From positions 5,118,001-5,182,000 of the forward strand of contig NZ_CP036299.1 of NCBI RefSeq assembly GCF_007752345.1: a DNA stretch of 64,000 bases. The letters run 5' to 3'. Under the pieces are notes generated by a model. It was given only the letters and a program-made list of their open reading frames with translations. It did no database searches and was not told the origin of the DNA. Of this stretch, positions 38,101 to 46,936 are shown in pieces. Position 1 is the stretch's first letter, and each line of letters opens with the position of its first letter. Source of the stretch: Planctopirus ephydatiae (GTDB lineage: Bacteria > Planctomycetota > Planctomycetia > Planctomycetales > Planctomycetaceae). The position numbers and the translations under genes are program-made.

Positions 38101-38495
38101 CCGGGCATCGAGCGAGCCCGGTGGAGACGAATGGCCGGACGTACGATGCTCCTCTGGAGGAACTCGACCGGGTGAGGATTTCGCTCGATATCGACCGCGA
38201 TTATGTCTCGGCTTATCACTTTGAGATTTCGGAAACAGGTGCGGTGAGTGAGAGTTGCTGGGAGCGGGTGCGCTGGAATCCGGCCTGGTTTGTGGCCGTC
38301 GATGGCGATGCTGAAGGCTGGAGATTTGAAGCCGCCATTGCGTGGAGTGAACTGGCTGCGCAGGCTCCAGCGACCAATCATGTCTATGCCGCCAAAGCGA
38401 TGCGTATTCTGCCAGCCATTGAAACCCGCCACTGGCCGCCCGCGACAACGGATTCTTCGGCCAATGTGCCAATTGGCCTCATTCGATTTGAGTAA
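35148..38495 (+). CDS. Exported YCF48-like propeller protein with C-terminal CBM9-like domain
   Basis: The 1115-residue protein has an N-terminal hydrophobic segment, then several YCF48/BNR-type repeats (WISNDAGATWRF, LLSTTDGGMTWQEL, MRTVDGGTTWHRL, LTTTNGGIVWDL, LKTTDSGKTWKAL) forming a beta-propeller. A middle region (about 400-520) includes LRTWRPDVVMID, which recalls PIG-L deacetylases, but the metal motif is not convincing. A helical region follows, and a C-terminal CBM9-like domain (PVLDGLLSDDCWQVA to GWRFEAAIAWSELA). It is probably an envelope protein binding or sensing glycans. It starts about 85 bases after the lipoprotein gene and may share its transcript. Confidence 0.72.
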   Translation: MKSVRLPAFHDQPSIFHWPLTRIVMVWCVAIVGMSLCPGVLLKSLIASEPVLSAAAPLQDDATLRAVCTVGKKHIFAVGDRGVVWISNDAGATWRFSLAQTSHPHGTGSPRLIHLKCAQFVTDQIGWVGGCVGEPSDHHLQGVLLSTTDGGMTWQELGAGQLPPVQHVQFFDMDQAAVVVAADDDVPTGVMRTVDGGTTWHRLAGQRQGHWKTAAWFSPEMGLVAGSDLKISLVGDEQLLPSKMPGGSLRTLRGAFVTKDERGWLVGDGATVLTTTNGGIVWDLPQGEFPPATRKLMDFRGVHGLGEHVWIVGSPGSVIWHSPNAGQTWENIITGETAPLEAVRFVPTTADQLDHAATGYAVGHLGLILKTTDSGKTWKALRGGGRRAALTIMPARTERISSWALAKASGEQGYRSSVILLSAGLDAKLEHEEGLIHSSSNEELRRAGVLLAGGNALEEGWAFPLSTPGMQHNREALFRDWMLKTENKLPEMLLGQIVRHLRTWRPDVVMIDQPAADDAVAQLLFAAMCRAIPLAADATRLFEQQEVVGLAPWSVSRVLLRLPDGSVGDAQIEGFDFLPRTGVSVKTAAARADGLLEIQRQGLQQREAYRRLDPAQLVGGIGSLPAVSAQASQDLFVGLSISPGTAARRGLLPVDDQILAERMKAAAKLRNVESFTGQQLGDPRVAGQMLAQVGPILAGLDHAQGAAFLAQLARDYRQHDQYELLEQTQLELIRRYPTSPEGTSALRWLVAYWTSGEMMYQLSRKEGSLTSVVTADTQPVIRRVGANGEELANEDGSYSSRDRSPIVRARAEGRLQSGRGDYQSDQLKGRQKRAAELLAMLELQEPRVFQSSEVQFPLAALKRHRGSFGEADSIYRSLLIRQQAQSAEASAEISTDPIHQIAAMEMWITAATGASPGTITTSQYVSHKPVLDGLLSDDCWQVAKDLRLQKPGLSNLELADQPRDFVMMAHDREFLYLAGKCHRHPGHRASPVETNGRTYDAPLEELDRVRISLDIDRDYVSAYHFEISETGAVSESCWERVRWNPAWFVAVDGDAEGWRFEAAIAWSELAAQAPATNHVYAAKAMRILPAIETRHWPPATTDSSANVPIGLIRFE

Positions 38496-38559
38496 CGATT
38501 CCTGCAGATGCGAAGGGTGACGTTCCTGAGTAGACTTGTGTCAGAGAGAAGTGAGCACC

Positions 38560-39561
38560 ATGACACTCGTCGATTCTTTTGGACGCACGCACAATAACCT
38601 GCGCATCAGTGTAACGGATCGTTGCAACATCCGTTGCTTTTACTGCATGCCCGAAGGGCCGGTGCAGTACATGCCGCGGCAGCATCTGCTGACTTACGAA
38701 GAAATCACCGAACTGGTGACGATCTTCGTCTCTTTAGGAATTGATCGAGTCCGGCTGACGGGTGGCGAGCCACTGGTGAGGCAGGATCTTCCAGTATTGA
38801 TCAAGTCGCTCAAAGCGATTGATGGACTGGTCGATATTGGCCTGACAACGAATGGCATTCTGCTGGCTGATCAGGCACAGGCCCTCAAAGAGGCAGGACT
38901 GTCGCGGATTAATATCAGCCTGGATGCCCTCGATGAAGCCTCGTTTCGTGAGTTTGCCCGCAGGGATGGATTAGAGGCTGTCCTGAGGGGAATTGAAGCG
39001 GCTCAGCGCGTGGGGCTGGACCCCATCAAGATCAATGCGGTCGCTGTTCGCGGACTGACGGAAAAGCAGATCATTCCTTTTGGTGAATTTGCACTGAAGA
39101 CAGGTATTGATGTCCGCTTTATTGAGTACATGCCACTGGATGCTGAGAATCAGTGGGAGCGGGAGAAGGTGCTGTTTGCAGGCGAGATCCGGCAGGCACT
39201 GATCGAGCACTTCGGGCCATTAACGCCAGAATCAACGAGTTCTCGCGAAGCACCGGCCACCGACTATACGTTTGCCAACGGACAAGGTCAGATCGGGTTT
39301 ATTGCTTCAGTGAGTGAGCCTTTCTGCAACCGCTGCAACAGACTCCGGCTGACAGCCGATGGCAAACTGCGCAATTGTCTGTTCAGCCTGGAAGAAACCG
39401 ATTTGAAATCGCTTCTGCGTTTAGAAGAATCGGTCGATCATCGGAAAAGATTGATTGCTGAAGCTATTCGAGATTCTGTGGCTCACAAGAAGGAAGGGCA
39501 CGAAATCAATACCGCACGGTTCATTCAGCCAGCCAGACCCATGCATTCGATTGGCGGCTGA
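38560..39561 (+). CDS. moaA: GTP 3',8-cyclase (molybdenum cofactor biosynthesis)
   Basis: This 333-residue radical SAM enzyme makes the first intermediate of the molybdopterin pathway from GTP. The N-terminal cluster motif CNIRCFYC follows LRISVTDR. The C-terminal second [4Fe-4S] site is CNRCNRLRLTADGKLRNC. The chain ends in the conserved Gly-Gly (HSIGG), needed for function in this family. ATG at 38560 with GAGAGAAG upstream is preferred over the longer frame. No other moa genes are in the window. Confidence 0.96.
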   Translation: MTLVDSFGRTHNNLRISVTDRCNIRCFYCMPEGPVQYMPRQHLLTYEEITELVTIFVSLGIDRVRLTGGEPLVRQDLPVLIKSLKAIDGLVDIGLTTNGILLADQAQALKEAGLSRINISLDALDEASFREFARRDGLEAVLRGIEAAQRVGLDPIKINAVAVRGLTEKQIIPFGEFALKTGIDVRFIEYMPLDAENQWEREKVLFAGEIRQALIEHFGPLTPESTSSREAPATDYTFANGQGQIGFIASVSEPFCNRCNRLRLTADGKLRNCLFSLEETDLKSLLRLEESVDHRKRLIAEAIRDSVAHKKEGHEINTARFIQPARPMHSIGG

Positions 39562-39586
39562 GGCCATTCCGCAGGGAGATCAAATC

Positions 39587-40228
39587 ATGCCGTTTCTGGG
39601 CCTGAACTGGGATTGGATACTGGCGTTCAAGCTGGGCATACCCGCTTTGATGGCCTGCGTGGGAGCCATCTCGCTGATTCATCAGTTGTTGAAGCGGATG
39701 TCGCAAGTGTCAGTCGATGCGACCGTCGTGCGGCAATTGACTCATCGGGACAGCGAAGGCGATCTCATGACGAAAAGTGTCTTCCAGTTTGAGACGGAAG
39801 ACGGTGTGCATGAGATTGAAGACGTGATGGCTTTCCGGCCACCGGCTCACAAAATCGGGCAATCGATCACAGTGCTGTACCCAATCGGGCATCCCGAACA
39901 GGCGACAGTTCGCAGGGACTGGGTTCTGGTCGTGCTTCTGGGGATGATTGTGATTGGTACAGTGATCGTCGTGTTTGTCGTCCAACAGGAATGGAAGATC
40001 ATGCGGGCTGCCGATCCACTGCTGGATCAGGCTGCCAGTGGAATGTTTTTACTTGAGGAGGCTTTTGATCCGGGTGATTCCGATCGAGTCAGTAGCCAGT
40101 TGGTGGCAGAGTCTTCTCAGAATACGGATCGACTCCTCTTGCCGATCTGGTTCCAGTGCGTCACAACTTCTCATTCGATCTGTGATGAGCATGAAGTTAT
40201 GCAATACAGCGATACAAATGGCTGCTAA
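39587..40228 (+). CDS. DUF3592-domain membrane protein
   Basis: This 213-residue protein has an N-terminal helix (ILAFKLGIPALMACVGAISLI), then a beta-rich domain with VFQFETEDGVHEIEDVMAFRPPAHKIGQSITVLY, typical of DUF3592, and a second helix (WVLVVLLGMIVIGTVIVVFVV). Family function is unknown. GCAGGGAG precedes the ATG at 39587. It follows moaA by about 25 bases and is probably co-transcribed, with no evident functional link. Confidence 0.75.
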   Translation: MPFLGLNWDWILAFKLGIPALMACVGAISLIHQLLKRMSQVSVDATVVRQLTHRDSEGDLMTKSVFQFETEDGVHEIEDVMAFRPPAHKIGQSITVLYPIGHPEQATVRRDWVLVVLLGMIVIGTVIVVFVVQQEWKIMRAADPLLDQAASGMFLLEEAFDPGDSDRVSSQLVAESSQNTDRLLLPIWFQCVTTSHSICDEHEVMQYSDTNGC

Positions 40229-40259
40229 GTGAGATTTTCAGCGGTCACCAACTCTCGAA

Positions 40260-41201
40260 ATGAGCCTCCTGATGAAGCTGGGTTACAATACGAATGGGCT
40301 AAGCGATCACCGCTGGGACGATGCACTGGAACTCATTGCCAAAGCGGGTTATCGCTCAGTGGCGATTACAGTCGATCATCACTGTCTGGATCCTTTTGCC
40401 GTCGATTTTCCCCGGCAGCTCGAGCGATATCAGCGGGCACTCAAGAAGCTGGGCCTTTCGTGTGTCATCGAAACAGGTGCGAGGTTCCTTCTGGATCCTC
40501 TCAAGAAGCATGAGCCCACACTCATCAGCGGTGATGCCAGAGCCCGCCAGCGACGCATCGATTTTTTGAAGCGGGCAATTCATCTCGCGGATGACCTTGA
40601 AGCGGATTGCGTTTCGTTCTGGTCGGGAATTCTTCGAGAACCCTGGCCACGCGAGAAGACGATGGAGATCCTCGCGGAGGGGATTCGCGAAGTCTGCCAG
40701 CATGCAGCCCATTATGGGATCAAGCTCGGATTCGAACCCGAACCTGGCATGTTTATCGAAACGATGGCCGACTTTCGCGAACTGGATGAGCGAGTCGGGC
40801 AGCCCAATCTCGATTTAACGATCGATGTCGGGCATCTGTACTGCGTGGAAAAGCCTGTAATTGCGACTTCCGATTCAAACCCCGAATCATCAAAAGCAAA
40901 TGAATTGAGCCGGAATCATACTGCCCAGACCTGCTCACTCCGCCGTCGGCAGACCGAACTGCTGGTCATCCCGCATCTTTTGGAATGGGGCCCGCGGATC
41001 GTCAATGTCCACCTCGAAGATATGCGGCGTGGTGTGCATGAGCACTTGCGTTTTGGAGAAGGTGAAATCGATTTCGCCGCCGTCATGCAGGCCTTTCGCG
41101 ATATCTCGTATCAGGGTGGCCTGCATGTGGAACTGAGCAGGCACTCTTATATGGCCCCACAGGTACTGCAGGAATCGTTTGAGTTCCTGAGCCAGATATA
41201 A
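40260..41201 (+). CDS. Sugar phosphate isomerase/epimerase-like TIM-barrel protein
   Basis: This 313-residue protein has the xylose-isomerase-like barrel: an N-terminal LGYNTNGL, VAITVDHHCLDP, LGFEPEPGMFIET with the metal-binding Glu, LDLTIDVGHLY with Asp and His, IVNVHLEDM, and a final GGLHVELSRHSY with Glu. These give the four metal ligands of the family. A polar insert (about residues 205-240) sits in a loop. The substrate is unknown. It follows the DUF3592 gene by about 30 bases. Confidence 0.82.
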   Translation: MSLLMKLGYNTNGLSDHRWDDALELIAKAGYRSVAITVDHHCLDPFAVDFPRQLERYQRALKKLGLSCVIETGARFLLDPLKKHEPTLISGDARARQRRIDFLKRAIHLADDLEADCVSFWSGILREPWPREKTMEILAEGIREVCQHAAHYGIKLGFEPEPGMFIETMADFRELDERVGQPNLDLTIDVGHLYCVEKPVIATSDSNPESSKANELSRNHTAQTCSLRRRQTELLVIPHLLEWGPRIVNVHLEDMRRGVHEHLRFGEGEIDFAAVMQAFRDISYQGGLHVELSRHSYMAPQVLQESFEFLSQI

Positions 41202-41294
41202 GAGTGAGAAAGTGTCGATTGAGAACGGGAAACTCTGGCTAGTCCTGACAAAGAACCCAGAAGCGTTGGATTGGTTGAGTTCGCTGTTTGAAAT

Positions 41295-44200
41295 TTAAGG
41301 GGCTTCGATGGGGGAGTGGTGTGGAAGCGTTTGCCAGTTGACACCGACATCAGTGCCATCGGTCGCGGCATTGAGCAGCGGGTTGGAATCACTGGTGGCA
41401 TCGAGTTCCACATCTTCCGGGATGAGCGTATCGAAGGGTTTGAGCATCCAGCGTCCGCGCCATTCAATGGCCAGATTCTGTGAGGATGAGAGTTCTCCAC
41501 CCACACTCCAGAATTGCTTCCATTTGTCGAATTTCATCTTGTAGGCCGCATTGGAAGTCTGCCAGATCGGCTCAATAGCATCATAGAAATTGCGTTCACC
41601 CGACCAGGACAGGAACCTGCGGAGATCGGTCTCACCCGCCATTCCCTGCTGCAGAATGAGTGGCTTTCCATGCCCGACCGCCAGAATCGAATTGCGCAGC
41701 GTGACTGCCAGTGGCGTCAGGCTCACCGAGAAATCATCACCACTCCCCAGCTTCAGGAAGTGCTGGCGGGTCAAGACGGTCACATGATTGAAGTTGATTT
41801 CGACGCGATCCACTTCTGCCATGACATCCATGAGGCCCATCGAGCGAAAAATATCATCATCGACGGCAATCACTGAATTCTCGACAACGTACCGGGCGGG
41901 GGCAGGATCATCGAGTGTGCAGAACCTTGAAGTGCCACGAATCAGGCAGCTGGACAATGTGGTTTCGGGAGTGCTGGCTGCTCCGGGACCAGTCTTCATC
42001 CCTGCAATCATCGTAGGAGCCTGCCCGGCGGGTGCCGATTGCCTCAATACAGTGGCAGCCGATTGACGAGGATTGCGGACTGTGATCCGGACATTCTGCA
42101 ATGAGAGTTTGTCAATTCGCTGCGTGCTGAAAAGAGACCACAAATCGGCCGTGACCGTTTCCGGGAGATCCCACTCCAAATCGATATTGATAACCGCTAG
42201 AGACCCGCCCGTCATAGTGATCATGCTGGGTTGGAGACTGTCTTGAGGAGCAAATCGGATCGTGGGACGGAACCCTTTCGCAGCCCGAATGGTGAGCGAT
42301 TTTCCCGAAAGTCGGATCGGTTTCTCGGAGGGGAGCAGACGCCCCTGATACCGCAATTCGATGACATCACCTGATTTGGCAGAGACACAGGCTGCTTCCA
42401 GGCTGTCAAAACCTTTGCCATCGACGATCCGTACTGGTGCCACCACGAGACTGGGGGCCGCTGGTGAGCGATCAATCAGAGATCGTTCCGCCAGACTTTG
42501 ATCCGGGCCCATGCGCTCCGAACCAGTGCGATCTCGGCTGCCATTCAGATCCGTCGCCGGAGAACTACCCATTAAGGGTGCAGTGCTGGAAGAACCCGTT
42601 GTTGTCGCAACGGACTTCCCCGAATTCGTGCTTTCCGACAGCCCATTGAGAGAGCGAGGAAGTGAACTCTCAGGGAGACCGGTTCGATTTTCGGTTGGAG
42701 ATCTCGACTGGCCGGTTCCTGCACTGGGTAGTGCTACGCTGGGGAGTGATGCCCCTGAATTGGCTGAACCTGTGCTGGAGGAAGGCTTGGTGGAAAAGAT
42801 GTTCTCCAGCCAGCTGGACGGACCAAACGAATCATCGAATGGAATCAACAGTGGCGAAATCGGGTTCACACGACTTGATGAATTGCCACTGGAATTCTGC
42901 GAGATGGCGGCCTCAGGATGATCGGTCGAGTCAGTGGAAGTGATCCCCTCGGCGTTAGGTCGCTGCGATGTTGTCGGGAAACTTACGGCTCCAGATGTCA
43001 TATCGGCGGGGAAACGAATTTGATCAGTCGGGAGTTGAGGAGCAAGACCAGTGCCTGTTCCACCCTGCCCTGTCAGTTCAACCGGTGCCGGAACTGGCGG
43101 GCGCTCCTGGCCAGAAGCCGAGTTGCTCCCCACGAGATTGCTGTCTTGGGGGAAGGTCGTGCTTCGGGAACCGAGCCCCTCAACGATTTGTGATTGAGCA
43201 CGAGCGAGAGGCGCAATACCACCCGTTGGGGTGTTAGCCAGCAGGGGACTTCGTGTGTCTGGAAGGGGACGTCGCTCCAGCGGGTTGCGAGGGGTTGCTC
43301 CCACCTGAACAGGATTTAAAGAATCGCTCTGGCCATCGGACTGCCAGGTGTTGTTACGAGCATCTTTCTTCACGGGGAAGAGCTGCGGAAAGCGATCCAG
43401 AAGGACAACGACCATCACCAGCAGGGCGACCGTGGCCAGCCAGCCGATGTTTTGTCGAATTCCATCCTGCAGACGATTGCGAGGCGGCGCCATGACCACT
43501 GAACCCGAAGTGGGAATACCCATCTGCCGAGCGAGGATCGTCAAATCTCCCAGCAGTTCTTCAGCTGAGTAATAGCGCTTGCGTCGATCACTGGCCATCA
43601 TCTTGCGTACAAGCATCGAGAGTGCCGGTGAGACGAGGCGGTTCTTGACGGCAGGATCCGGAGATTCCCGGCCCTGATGATCCAGCAGCTTCTGCAGCAC
43701 TGTCCCCTCAGGATAGGGCGGTTCACCCGTGAGCATGTGATAGAGCGTGCATCCCAGCGAATAGATGTCACTGCGGACATCGACGGTGCGGGGGTCTTTG
43801 GCCTGTTCCGGTGAGATGTAATCAAACGTGCCCAGTGTGGTTCCCGCGACCGTGAGTTCTACAGATTCCTCACTAAGCTGGCAGCGGGCCAGCCCCAGGT
43901 CAACCAGTTTGACCCGACCATTTCGATTGATCAGGATGTTCGAAGGTTTGATATCGCGATGCACGACATTCATGGCAGAAAGATGAACCAGCGCTTCTGC
44001 CAGTTGAATCGTGTAGTAGACGGCCTCTGCAGGATCGATGCGGCCTGACTGCCGGATGCGATCTCGCAGGTTGCGACCTTCGACATACTCGTAAGCAATG
44101 AAATGCAGACCACGGTCTTCACCACTCGAGAAAACACGGGCCACGTTGGGATGATCGAGTGAAGCCGCAGCACGGGCTTCGTTCTGAAAGCGGGCGACGC

Positions 44201-44801
44201 TCGATTCATCGCGCGATTGTCCGGGGGATAGAATCTTCAGTGCCACCTGACGCCGCAGAACTTCGTCCTCTGCCAGAAACACCGAACCCATCCCGCCGAC
44301 ACCCAGCCTCGAGATGAGTCGGAAATGGGCCAGTGACATCTCTTCGAAGAGCTGCTGATCAGAACTTGCGTTGTTCTCTGCCGAGTTGGGGAAGAGTCGC
44401 TTGAGCAGATAGGAATCCGCATTGACAGTCCGCGTTCCCGAGAGCTCTCCCGGCTCATCCTGCAAACCGGCTTCAACAGGCTCCCCGTCCGCTGATCCCC
44501 CACCGGCTGATTGGAGATCAGAAGATCTGGAACGAGAACGGGACGTCACTGCAGAACTCTTCGAGTGGCTCCGAGAGAGTTGCTCGGGCTGAGGAAGCCG
44601 CACGACCGTTTCAGGCTCGGCTGTGGCCATGTCATGTTGCCAGGGGAACTGCCCGGCCTGAGGATCAACACCAGATTCGGCATGAGGATCACGCTGTAGA
44701 TCACCTGAGGCAGGTGGAGCGGAAGCGGCTGAAAGTCCAGACGCAGCTTCGCCTGCCCGGTGAGGGAAGGTGAGTTGCGATTTGGAGCCACGATCCGCCA
44801 T
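41295..44801 (-). CDS. Ser/Thr protein kinase with TM helix and extracytoplasmic beta-helix domain
   Basis: This 1168-residue kinase has a disordered N-terminus, then a kinase domain at about 160-425. It shows the glycine loop LGVGGMGSVF, catalytic Lys in VALKIL, HRDIKPSNIL, the DLG form of DFG (LVDLGLAR), GTFDYISPEQ and DIYSLGCTLYHMLTGEPPYP. One membrane helix follows (IGWLATVALLVMVVVLL), then a long Ser/Pro/Gly-rich region. Last is a beta-helix-like domain (VRIVDGKGFDSLEAACVSAKSGD onward). It probably phosphorylates cytoplasmic targets in response to an external signal. ATG at 44801 is favoured over a TTG at 44849. Large kinases of this type are common in planctomycetes. Confidence 0.88.
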   Translation of the reverse strand: MADRGSKSQLTFPHRAGEAASGLSAASAPPASGDLQRDPHAESGVDPQAGQFPWQHDMATAEPETVVRLPQPEQLSRSHSKSSAVTSRSRSRSSDLQSAGGGSADGEPVEAGLQDEPGELSGTRTVNADSYLLKRLFPNSAENNASSDQQLFEEMSLAHFRLISRLGVGGMGSVFLAEDEVLRRQVALKILSPGQSRDESSVARFQNEARAAASLDHPNVARVFSSGEDRGLHFIAYEYVEGRNLRDRIRQSGRIDPAEAVYYTIQLAEALVHLSAMNVVHRDIKPSNILINRNGRVKLVDLGLARCQLSEESVELTVAGTTLGTFDYISPEQAKDPRTVDVRSDIYSLGCTLYHMLTGEPPYPEGTVLQKLLDHQGRESPDPAVKNRLVSPALSMLVRKMMASDRRKRYYSAEELLGDLTILARQMGIPTSGSVVMAPPRNRLQDGIRQNIGWLATVALLVMVVVLLDRFPQLFPVKKDARNNTWQSDGQSDSLNPVQVGATPRNPLERRPLPDTRSPLLANTPTGGIAPLARAQSQIVEGLGSRSTTFPQDSNLVGSNSASGQERPPVPAPVELTGQGGTGTGLAPQLPTDQIRFPADMTSGAVSFPTTSQRPNAEGITSTDSTDHPEAAISQNSSGNSSSRVNPISPLLIPFDDSFGPSSWLENIFSTKPSSSTGSANSGASLPSVALPSAGTGQSRSPTENRTGLPESSLPRSLNGLSESTNSGKSVATTTGSSSTAPLMGSSPATDLNGSRDRTGSERMGPDQSLAERSLIDRSPAAPSLVVAPVRIVDGKGFDSLEAACVSAKSGDVIELRYQGRLLPSEKPIRLSGKSLTIRAAKGFRPTIRFAPQDSLQPSMITMTGGSLAVINIDLEWDLPETVTADLWSLFSTQRIDKLSLQNVRITVRNPRQSAATVLRQSAPAGQAPTMIAGMKTGPGAASTPETTLSSCLIRGTSRFCTLDDPAPARYVVENSVIAVDDDIFRSMGLMDVMAEVDRVEINFNHVTVLTRQHFLKLGSGDDFSVSLTPLAVTLRNSILAVGHGKPLILQQGMAGETDLRRFLSWSGERNFYDAIEPIWQTSNAAYKMKFDKWKQFWSVGGELSSSQNLAIEWRGRWMLKPFDTLIPEDVELDATSDSNPLLNAATDGTDVGVNWQTLPHHSPIEAP

Positions 44802-45558
44802 GCGAGAACCTGTTGCCTTTCGTCGATCGAGATTGTTTCGAGAGTTCAAATTTGAGGGAGTTCGGTTTCAGTTGTCAGATGCACCCATCAGAAGAGTCGG
44901 GTGATGCCATCGATGTGAGAATTGGTAATGGATGTTTCCGCGATGCTCGTTGAAAGTAATGTTTTCCAAATCCTGCTCAAGGACATCGAAAAGGCTGTTT
45001 GATCAGGTTGTGAGAAGTCGCGTTCGAACGTTTCGAGAATTGTAGTTGATCCTGCTTCATCAAGAACCCCCATAGACGAGTGGAAGCTCTCCTGATTTCT
45101 GATTCTTAACGACAAATGGACGCAAAAGACCCGCAGAAAGTTCTCTTCAACCAGTGAAATTCTCAAGAGTGGAGATTCGGAACGATCGACGCGTTACTGC
45201 ATGTTGATTTGTCGAACTGATTTTGTGAGCAAAGTTGCGTGGAAAGGGACTGACATCACCGGGAAACCCCCATCAAAGAGCGATTGCCAGCCAGCCGACA
45301 GAACGGCCCCACCATTATAATCTGCAATCTTTGCGCCAAACAAAGACTTATTGAATTCGAAGATGAAATCGCTCAGGAATCATCAATTTCTGCCCGAGGC
45401 GGCGGCCTTACAAATGGAAAAATTTGCAAAATCGAACATCAAGCCGCGTAGAGACCTGCTCCCCCATCAGATCGTGCAGCGTCTGTTGCACAGGGTGACA
45501 GCAAATCGAGCCAGAACAAACTCAAGGACCGCAAATTCAGAGAATCCACAGCCTCTGG
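44802..45558. other. Spacer between the kinase gene and a small helical protein gene
   Basis: No gene is supported in this 757-base stretch. A frame at 45351-45608 overlaps the small minus-strand gene and has no resemblance to any family. The kinase promoter should lie near its left edge. Nothing else stands out. Confidence 0.4.
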
Positions 45559-45879
45559 TCAGGCCGACTGGTCACTTTCCAGAAGCGTATGAAGATCTTC
45601 TGCAATGAGAACGAGCCCATGCTCCAGTGTGGCATAGAGTTCGCTGCTATAGCGCTCGCTGGCCAGTACCTGCTGGATCTGATGGCGAATGGAGATATCA
45701 GGAATGCCACCCAGATCGGACTCCTGAGGTTTGCAGAGTTTTCGCAGTTCGTGAACCTTGGGAGAGAAACCCTGTTTGAGATGCTCTTCAAAATCGCGCG
45801 AAAGGCGCTCGGCCTCGCGAAGTTTTTCCCGCAGAGTCATCTCCTCCAGACGAAGAGAGCTGGATCGTGGAACGTTCAT
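45559..45879 (-). CDS. Small helical hypothetical protein
   Basis: This 106-residue soluble protein is rich in charged helices (LRLEEMTLREKLREAERLSR and HQIQQVLASERYSSELYATL), suggesting coiled coils. GGAG lies eight bases before the ATG at 45879, which decides the start over an upstream GTG. It is not recognised as a known family. The amino acid composition looks like real coding sequence, but confidence is moderate. Confidence 0.5.
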   Translation of the reverse strand: MNVPRSSSLRLEEMTLREKLREAERLSRDFEEHLKQGFSPKVHELRKLCKPQESDLGGIPDISIRHQIQQVLASERYSSELYATLEHGLVLIAEDLHTLLESDQSA

Positions 45880-46059
45880 TGGTATCACTCCCGCTGCTCA
45901 CATCCGACTGGTTCTCAGCACCACAAAGGTCTATCCCGCAGCCTGAGTGTTTCAATCATCTGCAAACTTCTGTAAAAATTAGATCACTCTGTATGCAGAA
46001 TTGCTAATTTATTTTTGGCGACTTCATCAAAACCTCGTCGAGTCCTATGGCCCATTGAC

Positions 46060-46764
46060 ATGAGAATCCTTCTCATCGCGGATATTCATGCCAACTTTGT
46101 GGCCCTCTCCGCCATTCAGGAATCGTTCGACGCCTGCCTGTTTCTTGGAGATGCTGTCGAGTACGGCACAGATCCAGCCCCTTGCCTCGATTGGATCAGA
46201 GGGCATGCGACGGCCGTCGTAAGGGGCAATCACGATCATTCAACGGCCCAAAGAGTGCAATCACAGGGGGCCTCTCCTTTACGAAGGCTGGCAGCCGCCA
46301 CACGAGCGATCAACGAGCGTGTGCTCACCGCTTCACACCGCAAGTTTCTCTCTCAGATGCCGCTGACGAGAAGTCTCGAACTCGACGGCCAGAAGTTTTT
46401 CCTCGTGCATGCGACTCCACGTGACCCGATGGATGAGTACCTTCCCGAAGATGCTCATGCCTGGCAACAGCGGCTCTCCTTTATCGAAGCCGATTTTGTG
46501 TGCGTAGGCCACACCCACAAACCCATGCAACTGCATCTCGGCCAGACACAAGTGATCAACCCCGGCAGTGTGGGCCAGCCGCGCAATGGAGTTCCGGAGG
46601 CACATTACGCCATCATCGAGCAGGGAAAAGTTGCCTTTCGCACAGTCCCCTACGATATCAGCCGGGCTGTTGGACAGATGCGCGAAGCGGGGCTGGAAGA
46701 ATCGCTGATTGAGCTAGCCGAGCATCTATTGAGAACCGGCGGATCACTTCCCGCGAGTGTGTGA
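46060..46764 (+). CDS. YfcE/MJ0936-type metallophosphoesterase
   Basis: This 234-residue phosphodiesterase has a complete metal site: ADIHANF (DxH), FLGDAVEYG (GD), RGNHDHS (GNHD), LVHATP (H) and VGHTHKPM (GHxH), ending with the typical NPGSVGQPRNG. It probably hydrolyses small phosphodiesters. It shows what an intact calcineurin-like site looks like in this genome, in contrast to the SbcD-like protein at 3141-4469. ATG at 46060 gives the family N-terminus MRILLIADIH. Confidence 0.92.
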   Translation: MRILLIADIHANFVALSAIQESFDACLFLGDAVEYGTDPAPCLDWIRGHATAVVRGNHDHSTAQRVQSQGASPLRRLAAATRAINERVLTASHRKFLSQMPLTRSLELDGQKFFLVHATPRDPMDEYLPEDAHAWQQRLSFIEADFVCVGHTHKPMQLHLGQTQVINPGSVGQPRNGVPEAHYAIIEQGKVAFRTVPYDISRAVGQMREAGLEESLIELAEHLLRTGGSLPASV

Positions 46765-46936
46765 TCCACTTTGATGAAACTCCCGCGAACTTCTGATGGA
46801 GTTTTACTTTTCTCACTGGAAATTCACGCCTGGAGAAATTCCCCTGTTGCTGAAACGACGATTATAGTCATACTGGTTTCAGAAGGCCGGATGGCCCGGC
46901 CGAAATGATGCGGCTCGACACACACAGGGGTAGTGC

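Noticed and set aside
45351-45608. Possible 85-residue plus-strand gene
   Set aside because: It overlaps the better-supported minus-strand gene at 45559-45879 and reads like non-coding sequence.
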